A program made the translations under genes and the position numbers. Positions 57,248 to 64,000 of a stretch of DNA of 64,000 nt are shown in pieces (position 1 is the stretch's first letter; the number at the start of each line of letters is the position of its first letter). The stretch lies in contig NZ_CP088273.1 in assembly GCF_020731415.2 (NCBI RefSeq), forward strand, positions 3,353,001 to 3,417,000. Direction: 5' to 3'. The notes under the pieces are model-generated. The model worked only from the letters and a program-made list of their open reading frames with translations, did no database searches and was not told where the DNA came from. This DNA comes from Phyllobacterium sp. T1293. GTDB lineage: Bacteria > Pseudomonadota > Alphaproteobacteria > Rhizobiales > Rhizobiaceae.

Positions 57248-57520
57248 CTACCGGTCCAGTACGGTGCGAATGGATTCCATCGCCGTTACGAGACGGCGAG
57301 AGACTTCCTTGTTTGCCGCTTCCAGACGTTCTGCACGTCCTTCCGATGCATCCAGCTCCTGTGCCAGCCTTCGCCGGTCCATGTTCATGCGCTGGACTTC
57401 TTCCTCAGCTTCGGCAAAATCACCTTCCTGCTCAAGGCGCATATCAACAGCGTCCTCAAGATGAGCCAAGGCTTTTGCCAGTCTTTCCAGAACCTGTTTG
57501 AGGGTGGCTTCCTCTGCCAT
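57248..57520 (-). CDS. DUF4164 small coiled-coil protein
   Basis: A 90-residue protein, almost entirely alpha-helical coiled coil (LERLAKALAHLEDAVDMRLEQEGDFAEAEEEVQRMNMDRRRLAQELD, then EGRAERLEAANKEVSRRLVTAMESIRTVL). I start at the ATG at 57520 (MAEEATLK), preceded by AGGGGAAA; the upstream continuation is unlike a protein. The DUF4164-zapA pair is conserved in Rhizobiales, which suggests a cell-division or ZapA partner role, not shown here. Confidence 0.8.
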   Translation of the reverse strand: MAEEATLKQVLERLAKALAHLEDAVDMRLEQEGDFAEAEEEVQRMNMDRRRLAQELDASEGRAERLEAANKEVSRRLVTAMESIRTVLDR

Positions 57521-57827
57521 TTTCGTGTTTCCCCTGTGTGTCGCTCTTTTACGCGAATCGCAAAAAGAAGAACAACTTATGCGCCGAAGTCTAGAGGGCA
57601 CATCAACACCGCGTCAATCAATCCACGCTGTCACAGTTCGGTCATGCACTGATAATAGAACGAGAGAGGGCCTATGCGACGAAAGAGCCCGCTTTTCGAA
57701 CGCTCCATTTTGACTTAGGTTTTATTGACTCCCTGATGACACCTGCTATGTGTCGCGTGCCTTTTGGATTTTGTCTGAACCGGCGTCCAGAAACGGCATT
57801 TCCTATCCTCTTCGAAAGACGGTACAC
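57521..57827 (+). promoter_or_regulatory. tkt upstream region with candidate promoter
   Basis: A 307-base divergent gap between DUF4164 and tkt. TTGACT (57725-57730) and TATGTG (57747-57752), spaced 16 bases, point toward tkt about 75 bases on. Nothing else recognisable. Confidence 0.4.
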
Positions 57828-59813
57828 ATGACCAATTCTGAAAAATCAAACCAAATGGCCAATGCAATCCGCTTTCTGTCGGCGGATGCAGTGGAGAAGG
57901 CCAATTCTGGCCACCCCGGCCTTCCCATGGGCGCAGCCGATATTGCGACCGTTCTCTATACCCGTTTCCTCAAGCATGATCCGAAAGCGCCGCATTGGCC
58001 TGACCGTGATCGCTTTGTCCTTTCCGCAGGACACGGCTCGATGCTGCTCTATTCGGTGCTCTATCTTTCCGGTTACGAAGACATCACCATCGACCAGATC
58101 AAGAATTTCCGCCAGCTTGGCTCGCGCACAGCCGGCCATCCGGAATATGGCCACGCCGCTGGTATCGAAACCACAACAGGCCCGCTCGGTCAGGGTCTGG
58201 CCAATTCTGTCGGCATGGCGCTTTCCGAGCGCGTGCTGAACGCTGAGTACGGCGATGATCTGGTAAACCACCATACCTATGTGATCGTGGGTGACGGTTG
58301 CCTCATGGAAGGCATCAGCCAGGAAGCCATTGCGCTTGCCGGTCATCTGAAGCTGAACAAGCTCATCGTTTTCTGGGACCACAACAACATTTCCATCGAT
58401 GGCCCCGTGTCACTCGCTGACAATACGGACCAGTGCGCCCGTGTTGAAGCATCAGGCTGGAATTCCATTAATGTGGACGGCCATGATCAGGATGCAATCG
58501 CCGCTGCGATCGAAAAGGCCCATAAATCAGACAAGCCAACGCTGATCGCCTGCAAGACGACAATCGGTTTCGGTGCGCCGACCAAGGCCGGCACCAACAA
58601 GGTCCATGGTTCGCCGCTGGGTGCGGAAGAACTCGCCGGTGCCCGCAAGGCGCTGGGCTGGACATCCGAGCCCTTCGTGGTTCCTGCTGATATTCTTGAT
58701 ACATGGCGTCTTTCCGGCCTGCGTTCCGCTGGGGAACATGCGGCATGGGACAAGCGTCTGGCCGCCGCCGATGCGGAAATTCGTGCGGAGTTCGACCGTC
58801 GCATGCGCGGCGATCTGCCCGGTAATTTTGATGCCACCATCATTGCCTACAAGAAGAAGCTTTCGGAAGACAAGCCGAAGGTTGCTACCCGTAAATCATC
58901 GGAAATGGCGCTTGAGGTCATCAATGCCGTCGTCCCCGAAACCATTGGCGGCTCTGCTGATCTGACCGGTTCCAACAACACCAAGACCAGCCAGACGCAG
59001 AACATCAGCCCTGATGATTACGGTCAGCGTTATGTTCATTATGGCATTCGCGAGCACGGCATGGCTGCTGCCATGAACGGTATTGCGCTGCATGGCGGTC
59101 TCATTCCCTACTCCGGCACGTTCCTTACATTCTCGGATTACGCGCGCGGTGCGATGCGTCTTTCGAGCCTGATGGGCATCCGGGTCATCTATGTGATGAC
59201 ACATGATTCCATCGGTCTGGGTGAGGATGGTCCGACGCACCAGCCGGTTGAACATCTGGCTGCGCTGCGTGCCATTCCGAACAATTACGTGTTCCGTCCG
59301 GCCGATGCCGTCGAAACTGCCGAGTGCTGGCAGCTGGCGCTGGAGTCGCGCAAGACACCGTCGACACTGGCGCTTACACGTCAGAACTTGCCGACAGTCC
59401 GCACCGTGCATGTGGACGAGAACAAGTGCGCCTATGGTGCCTATGAACTCGCTGCAGCAAGCGGCAAGGCGGAAGTGACGATTTTTGCGACCGGTTCGGA
59501 AGTCGAGATCGCTCTCGCCGCCCGCGCGCAGCTGGAAGCGAACGGCCATCCGGCCCGCGTTGTGTCCGTGCCCTGCTTCGAACTTTTCGAACAGCAGAGT
59601 GAAGACTACAAGCGTGCCCTGCTTGGTGATGCGCCAGTCAAGGTTGCGGTGGAAGCTGCAATTCGCCTCGGTTGGGACCGTTTCATCGGCATTGACGGCA
59701 TCTTCGTCGGCATGACGGGCTTTGGTGCCAGCGGCCCGATTGAAGAGCTATACAAGCATTTCGGTATTACAGCGGAAGCCATCGTTTCGGCGGCAGAAGG
59801 CAAGTTGAAATAA
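57828..59813 (+). CDS. tkt: transketolase
   Basis: TPP-dependent enzyme of the pentose phosphate and Calvin-type pathways, moving two-carbon units between sugar phosphates. The 661-residue protein has [36 protein letters not shown], the TPP motif [20 protein letters not shown] through to [11 protein letters not shown], then [38 protein letters not shown] and the C-terminal domain. The ATG at 57828 ([18 protein letters not shown]) matches homologues; the open frame extends upstream without support. It is followed by gap after 69 bases. Confidence 0.97.
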   Translation: MTNSEKSNQMANAIRFLSADAVEKANSGHPGLPMGAADIATVLYTRFLKHDPKAPHWPDRDRFVLSAGHGSMLLYSVLYLSGYEDITIDQIKNFRQLGSRTAGHPEYGHAAGIETTTGPLGQGLANSVGMALSERVLNAEYGDDLVNHHTYVIVGDGCLMEGISQEAIALAGHLKLNKLIVFWDHNNISIDGPVSLADNTDQCARVEASGWNSINVDGHDQDAIAAAIEKAHKSDKPTLIACKTTIGFGAPTKAGTNKVHGSPLGAEELAGARKALGWTSEPFVVPADILDTWRLSGLRSAGEHAAWDKRLAAADAEIRAEFDRRMRGDLPGNFDATIIAYKKKLSEDKPKVATRKSSEMALEVINAVVPETIGGSADLTGSNNTKTSQTQNISPDDYGQRYVHYGIREHGMAAAMNGIALHGGLIPYSGTFLTFSDYARGAMRLSSLMGIRVIYVMTHDSIGLGEDGPTHQPVEHLAALRAIPNNYVFRPADAVETAECWQLALESRKTPSTLALTRQNLPTVRTVHVDENKCAYGAYELAAASGKAEVTIFATGSEVEIALAARAQLEANGHPARVVSVPCFELFEQQSEDYKRALLGDAPVKVAVEAAIRLGWDRFIGIDGIFVGMTGFGASGPIEELYKHFGITAEAIVSAAEGKLK

Positions 59814-59882
59814 TCGGCGGTTTACCGCTTAAGCAAGGGCGCCCAGGGTCTTGACCCTCAACCCCCAAGGAGAAACTAAAAA

Positions 59883-60890
59883 ATGACTGTTCGCGTTGCA
59901 ATCAACGGGTTTGGCCGTATTGGCCGCAATGTTCTTCGCGCTATTATCGAGTCCGGCCGCACTGACATTAAAGTCGTCGGCATCAATGATCTGGGTCCAG
60001 TCGAAACCAATGCGCATCTGATGCGCTATGACTCCGTGCATGGCCGCTTCCCCGGTACTGTTACGGTATCCGGCGACACCATCGATGTTGGTCAGGGTCC
60101 GATCAAGGTAACTGCGGTGCGCAACCCGGCAGAATTGCCCTGGAAAGAGCTTGATGTTGATATCGCGCTTGAATGCACCGGTATCTTCACGGCCCGCGAC
60201 AAGGCTGCGGCTCACCTTGAAGCCGGTGCCAAGCGCGTCATCGTTTCGGCTCCCGCTGACGGTGCTGATCTGACCGTTGTCTTCGGTGTGAACCATCACA
60301 AGCTGACCAAGGAGCATCTGGTTATTTCCAATGCATCCTGCACCACCAACTGCCTTGCACCAGTTGCCTTTGTGCTCAACGAAGTTGTAGGCATTGATCA
60401 TGGTTTCATGACCACGATCCACAGCTATACCGGTGATCAGCCGACGCTCGACACGATGCACAAGGATCTTTATCGCGGCCGCGCTGCTGCTCTGTCGATG
60501 ATCCCCACCTCAACCGGTGCTGCCAAGGCCGTTGGCCTTGTTCTGCCAGAACTCAATGGCAAGCTTGACGGCAGCTCGATCCGCGTTCCAACCCCGAACG
60601 TCTCGGTTGTGGATTTCAAGTTCGTTGCCAAGCGTGCGACAACCGTTGCCGAGATCAATGATGCGATCAAGTCGGCTGCCAATGGCAAGCTCAAGGGTGT
60701 TCTTGGTTATACGGATGCGCCGAATGTCTCCATCGACTTCAACCATGATCCGCATTCCTCCATATTCCATCTCGACCAGACCAAGGTGATGGACGGAACT
60801 TTTGTGCGCGTACTGTCGTGGTACGACAATGAATGGGGCTTCTCGAACCGCATGGCCGACACGGCTGTCGCGTTCAGCAAGGTCATTTGA
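59883..60890 (+). CDS. gap: glyceraldehyde-3-phosphate dehydrogenase, type I
   Basis: A 335-residue glycolytic/gluconeogenic enzyme. NAD site [18 protein letters not shown], the catalytic Cys in [19 protein letters not shown] (about residue 154), [35 protein letters not shown] and [15 protein letters not shown] are present. [28 protein letters not shown] fits the class found in Rhizobiales, whose carbon flow is mainly gluconeogenic on organic acids. AAGGAGAAA lies before the ATG; a strong terminator at 60914 follows. Confidence 0.97.
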   Translation: MTVRVAINGFGRIGRNVLRAIIESGRTDIKVVGINDLGPVETNAHLMRYDSVHGRFPGTVTVSGDTIDVGQGPIKVTAVRNPAELPWKELDVDIALECTGIFTARDKAAAHLEAGAKRVIVSAPADGADLTVVFGVNHHKLTKEHLVISNASCTTNCLAPVAFVLNEVVGIDHGFMTTIHSYTGDQPTLDTMHKDLYRGRAAALSMIPTSTGAAKAVGLVLPELNGKLDGSSIRVPTPNVSVVDFKFVAKRATTVAEINDAIKSAANGKLKGVLGYTDAPNVSIDFNHDPHSSIFHLDQTKVMDGTFVRVLSWYDNEWGFSNRMADTAVAFSKVI

Positions 60891-60913
60891 GTGACTGAGG
60901 CCTGATATGTTGC

Positions 60914-60949
60914 AAAATGGCGGGTCGACAACACCCGCCATTTTTGTTT
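60914..60949 (+). terminator. terminator of tkt-gap
   Basis: Stem AAAATGGCGGGT (60914-60925) / ACCCGCCATTTT (60933-60944), 7-base loop, TTGTTTTT after it. Confidence 0.92.
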
Positions 60950-61021
60950 TTGCTTATGATAACGGAAGTGTTCGGTCTGCAAGTGACCGGATAGTCTCCG
61001 ATCCAGACAGGGATGACGACC

Positions 61022-62215
61022 ATGCCAGCTTTCAAGACTCTCGATGATGCCGATGTTAAGGGAAAGCGCGTTCTTCTGCGTGTTGACCTCAACGTGCCGG
61101 TTGCCAATGGCCATGTAACGGATGCCACCCGGATCGAGCGTGTTGCTCCCACCATTCTCGAATTGTCCAAGAAGGGCGCCAAGGTCATCCTGCTTGCGCA
61201 TTTCGGTCGCCCGAAAGATGGTCCGACGCCGGAATTTACCCTGAAGCCCATTTCCCATGCGGTTGCCAAGGTCCTTGGCCAGAATGTGCATTTTGCTGAG
61301 GACAGCATTGGCGATAAGGCTGCGGAAGCCGTCGCCAAACTCAATGACGGCGATATTCTGCTGCTTGAGAACACGCGTTTCCACAAGGGCGAAGAAAAGA
61401 ACGATCCTGTTTACGTCAAGGCGCTGGCCGCCAATGGCGATATTTACGTCAATGACGCGTTTTCAGCAGCACACCGCGCTCACGCCTCGACTGAGGGTCT
61501 GGCGCATGTGCTACCGGCTTATGCTGGTCGCACCATGCAGGCGGAACTCGAAGCGCTGGAAAGTGGTCTTGGCAGTCCGAAGCGCCCGGTTGTTGCCGTT
61601 GTTGGTGGCGCAAAGGTTTCGTCCAAGCTCGATCTCCTCGGCAATCTGGTGCAGAAGGTCGACGCGCTTGTTATCGGCGGCGGCATGGCCAATACATTTC
61701 TGGCCGCGCAGGGTGTCAAGGTTGGCAAATCGCTGTGCGAGCATGATCTTGCCGACACCGCCCGCGAAATTATGGCCAAGGCGCAGGCCGCCAACTGCAC
61801 CATCATTCTGCCTGTAGATGCCGTTGTTGCCTGGCATTTCGAAGCCAATGCGCCATCCCACGCCTATGGTCTGGATGCAATCCCTGAGGATGGCATGATC
61901 CTCGATGTCGGGCCTCAATCGATCGAGCGCATCAAAGGTGCGATTGATGATGCGGCAACACTCGTCTGGAACGGCCCGCTTGGTGCTTTTGAGCTGACAC
62001 CTTTTGACAAGGCAACCGTTGCCGCAGCCCGGCATGTGGCAGAACGGACAAAATCAGGCCATCTCGTTTCGGTTGCGGGTGGCGGTGACACTGTTGCCGC
62101 TCTCAACCATGCGGGCGTTGCCGATGATATGACTTATATTTCGACCGCAGGCGGCGCTTTCCTTGAATGGATGGAAGGCAAGCCGCTGCCGGGCGTTGAT
62201 GTACTCAAGCGTTAA
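61022..62215 (+). CDS. pgk: phosphoglycerate kinase
   Basis: A 397-residue enzyme interconverting 1,3-bisphosphoglycerate and 3-phosphoglycerate with [96 protein letters not shown] and [12 protein letters not shown] are all conserved. AGGG lies nine bases before the ATG at 61022; an ATG at 61013 abuts that site and is less likely. It follows gap after a terminator, so it may be expressed separately. Confidence 0.97.
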   Translation: MPAFKTLDDADVKGKRVLLRVDLNVPVANGHVTDATRIERVAPTILELSKKGAKVILLAHFGRPKDGPTPEFTLKPISHAVAKVLGQNVHFAEDSIGDKAAEAVAKLNDGDILLLENTRFHKGEEKNDPVYVKALAANGDIYVNDAFSAAHRAHASTEGLAHVLPAYAGRTMQAELEALESGLGSPKRPVVAVVGGAKVSSKLDLLGNLVQKVDALVIGGGMANTFLAAQGVKVGKSLCEHDLADTAREIMAKAQAANCTIILPVDAVVAWHFEANAPSHAYGLDAIPEDGMILDVGPQSIERIKGAIDDAATLVWNGPLGAFELTPFDKATVAAARHVAERTKSGHLVSVAGGGDTVAALNHAGVADDMTYISTAGGAFLEWMEGKPLPGVDVLKR

Positions 62216-62229
62216 TGGCGCATTCAAGC

Positions 62230-62260
62230 TAATCCGGGGGCTTTCGTGGTCCCCGGATTA
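62230..62260. terminator. stem-loop after pgk
   Basis: Perfect 10-bp stem TAATCCGGGG (62230-62239) / CCCCGGATTA (62251-62260) with an 11-base loop. No T tract follows, so it may act in mRNA processing or as a weak terminator. Confidence 0.5.
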
Positions 62261-62392
62261 ACGAAGAACAGAAAATGTTATCCTGTTAAATCGGTTGAAA
62301 AAATTTCAATCGTTTCAAAGGCTTGAACTGCCATTCCGTTTGATATGAGCTTCTGGTATGGGCCAGTCGACTAGAAACGGAGTGCATGATCT

Positions 62393-63418
62393 ATGAGTGA
62401 ACGCCTGGAAGATATCGCAATTGCAATGGTTGCCAACGGCAAGGGCCTGCTTGCTGCGGATGAAAGTACAGCAACGATCAAGAAGCGGTTCGATACAATC
62501 GGGCTTGAATCGACAGCCGATAGCCGCCGCGACTATCGCGAAATGTTGTTCCGCTCTGATGATGCCATGAAGAATTACATCTCCGGCGTCATTCTCTATG
62601 ACGAAACCCTCCGTCAGAATGCCAAGGATGGCACACCTTTCGTACAGCTCCTGAAAGCTGCCGGTAGCATTCCGGGTATCAAGGTCGATGCGGGTGCCAA
62701 GGATCTCGCCGGTTTTGCTGGTGAGACGATCACGGAAGGTCTTGATGGCCTGCGCGACCGGTTGGCTGAATATCACAAGCTTGGCGCGCGCTTTGCCAAA
62801 TGGCGCGGCGTTATCAATATTTCCGGCAATCTGCCGACGTGGGGCGCTGTGAAGCAGAACGCGCAGGCTTTGGCCCGTTATGCCGCCCTTTGCCAGGAAG
62901 CTGGTATTGTGCCGATCGTCGAGCCTGAAGTGCTGATGGACGGTAAGCCCGGCACGCATTCGATTGAGCGCTGCTACGATGTGACGGAATGGGTTCTCAA
63001 GACCGTTTTCACCGAACTCTATGATGCCCGCGTTGTGCTTGAAGGTATGATCCTCAAGCCAAACATGGTTATCGATGGCAAGAATGCGCGCAAGGCTTCG
63101 GTCGAACAGGTTGCCGAGCAGACGGTTCGTCTGTTGAAGTCGACGGTTCCTGCCGCTGTACCCGGCATTGCATTCCTGTCCGGCGGTCAGTCGGATGAAG
63201 AAGCAACGGCGCATCTCTCGGCGATGAATGCTGCTCACGACCTGCCATGGAAGCTGACTTTCTCCTATGGCCGTGCCCTGCAGGCCGCGGCTCTGAGCGC
63301 CTGGAATGGCAAATCGGAAAATGTTGCAGCCGGTCAGCGCGCCTTTGCGCACCGCGCCAAAATGAACAGCCTTGCCGCAACAGGCGGCTGGAAAAAGGAC
63401 CTGGAAAAGGCCGCTTAA
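62393..63418 (+). CDS. fructose-bisphosphate aldolase, class I
   Basis: A 341-residue Schiff-base aldolase that makes and cleaves fructose-1,6-bisphosphate. NGKGLLAADESTATIKKRF, GVILYDETLRQ, the substrate Lys/Arg region FAKWRGVINI, VPIVEPEVLMDG and the Schiff-base Lys in VVLEGMILKPNMVIDG (about residue 225) are canonical for the eukaryote-like class I enzyme; C-terminal SFSYGRALQAAAL is also matched closely (FSYGRALQ). Many bacteria use the class II zinc enzyme instead, but class I here with gap-pgk is known in Rhizobiales. A terminator follows. Confidence 0.96.
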   Translation: MSERLEDIAIAMVANGKGLLAADESTATIKKRFDTIGLESTADSRRDYREMLFRSDDAMKNYISGVILYDETLRQNAKDGTPFVQLLKAAGSIPGIKVDAGAKDLAGFAGETITEGLDGLRDRLAEYHKLGARFAKWRGVINISGNLPTWGAVKQNAQALARYAALCQEAGIVPIVEPEVLMDGKPGTHSIERCYDVTEWVLKTVFTELYDARVVLEGMILKPNMVIDGKNARKASVEQVAEQTVRLLKSTVPAAVPGIAFLSGGQSDEEATAHLSAMNAAHDLPWKLTFSYGRALQAAALSAWNGKSENVAAGQRAFAHRAKMNSLAATGGWKKDLEKAA

Positions 63419-63448
63419 GCGTTTTTTATCTAAAAACGTCTCTCATAG

Positions 63449-63480
63449 AGCCCGGGCCGGAATCAGGTCCGGGCTTTTTT
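63449..63480 (+). terminator. terminator of the aldolase gene
   Basis: Stem AGCCCGG (63449-63455) / CCGGGCT (63469-63475) with six T; further pairing can form in the loop. Confidence 0.9.
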
Positions 63481-63497
63481 ATGTTTATGAGGTGCGT

Positions 63498-64000
63498 TTG
63501 ACCAAACCATCGGCTTTCCATCCCCTTGTCAGCTGGCTGCTGTTTCCCGTCTATGCTTGGCAGGGAATAGCGGTACGCCTGAATACGGAACGCATGGTGC
63601 CGCCGGGTGCGTTTCCCGTTGGCGAAATCGCAGGCAAGGAACCGGCGATCCGCCTGCTGGTGCTGGGTGATTCCTCTGCGGCCGGTGTGGGTGTCAGCGA
63701 TGTCTGGCAAAGCCTTTGCGTGCGGCTCGCCGTCCATTTGCAGGGGAGGACCGGGCGCAAGATTATCTGGCGCGCTGCCGGGTTCAATTCGGCTACATCA
63801 GGCCAGTTGCGTGATCATGTGGTGCCCAATATCGAACGGGGTATGTGGACCCATATCGTGCTGACAACCGGCTCGAATGACACCAAGAATTTCCATTCGG
63901 TTTCCCGTTTCAAGAAGGAGTTCGGCGGGCTGCTCTATGCTTTGAAAGCCAAATGGCCGGAGACTTCTATTGTCTGGTCCCCGGTTATCGATTTTCGTGA
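63498..64000 (+). CDS. SGNH/GDSL-family hydrolase, N-terminal part (runs off right edge)
   Basis: The frame from TTG 63498 (a GTG at 63492 is an alternative; GAGG lies just upstream) stays open to the edge, about 167 codons. After a short, mildly hydrophobic N-terminus (HPLVSWLLFPVYAW) come block I LLVLGDSSAAGVGV with the nucleophile Ser (about residue 61) and block III HIVLTTGSNDTKNF, the GxND motif; the catalytic Asp-His block would lie beyond the window. The protein is a lipase/esterase-type SGNH hydrolase; its substrate is unknown. Confidence 0.8.
   Translation, partial: MTKPSAFHPLVSWLLFPVYAWQGIAVRLNTERMVPPGAFPVGEIAGKEPAIRLLVLGDSSAAGVGVSDVWQSLCVRLAVHLQGRTGRKIIWRAAGFNSATSGQLRDHVVPNIERGMWTHIVLTTGSNDTKNFHSVSRFKKEFGGLLYALKAKWPETSIVWSPVIDFR

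Noticed and set aside
62315..63352. 345-codon minus-strand frame inside the aldolase gene
   Set aside because: Complete overlap with a canonical class I aldolase on the plus strand.

Overview
This window looks like a chromosomal segment of an alphaproteobacterium of the order Rhizobiales (Hyphomicrobiales), close to Brucella/Ochrobactrum or Phyllobacterium. The evidence is gene content and order: rplU-rpmA-(GNAT)-obgE-proB-proA-nadD-rsfS-rlmH, PHB regulator phaR facing phaAB, carD and a 7-Fe ferredoxin beside a Suv3-like helicase, DUF4164-zapA facing tkt-gap-pgk and a class I aldolase, and a liv operon with its small membrane protein (DUF6867 type). There are no rRNA operons, phage genes, transposases, integrases or CRISPR arrays. 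Almost all of it is core genome, so the unusual signals are mostly non-coding.

Region by region: 0-1.4 kb holds the N-terminal part of a dapA gene, two small proteins and tRNA-Ser(CGA). 1.6-8.9 kb is the ribosome-assembly, proline and NAD block (rplU, rpmA, acetyltransferase, obgE, proB, proA, nadD, rsfS, rlmH). A roughly 157-bp inverted-repeat element sits directly in front of proB and appears to supply its Shine-Dalgarno sequence. 9-12 kb holds a secreted DUF3011 protein and a LysR regulator divergent from mmsA. 12-16 kb is a hydroxyproline catabolic cluster (GntR regulator divergent from deaminase, D-hydroxyproline dehydrogenase and 4-hydroxyproline epimerase). 16.2-23.6 kb is a branched-chain amino acid ABC transporter with two near-identical binding proteins and an ATPase (LivG) carrying an unusual C-terminal helix-hairpin-helix domain. 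23.7-31.6 kb has pyruvate carboxylase, a second inverted-repeat element, a DeoR regulator with an MFS permease, and a patatin-like lipase overlapping bdhA.

31.8-39.5 kb contains isoprenoid genes (ispG, a prenyl diphosphate synthase), mtgA, rpmF, a DHA2 efflux pump divergent from a LysR regulator, a GlcG/HbpS-type protein and phaR. 39.7-41.8 kb is phaAB. 41.87-42.36 kb is a non-coding stretch with 14 GANTC (CcrM methylation) sites and two copies of a 66-bp element containing tandem 11-mers. I consider this the most unexpected feature of the window. 42.5-47.6 kb has the Suv3-like helicase, an S4-domain protein, ferredoxin and carD. 47.6-53.9 kb has an M48 lipoprotein peptidase and thiamine uptake genes thiBPQ behind a TPP riboswitch, with thiamine pyrophosphokinase close by on the other strand. 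54-57.5 kb has two glycine-zipper lipoproteins, an ABC-F ATPase and DUF4164-zapA. 57.8-63.4 kb is tkt-gap-pgk-fba. An SGNH hydrolase runs off the right edge.

Metabolic links: bdhA, phaA, phaB and phaR all concern polyhydroxybutyrate, but phaC and a classical phaZ are absent here. Pyc, MmsA, the Liv transporter and the hydroxyproline genes feed amino-acid carbon into central metabolism, while tkt-gap-pgk-fba carries triose and pentose flux. Gene assignments rest on motifs and order read by eye; no database search was possible.
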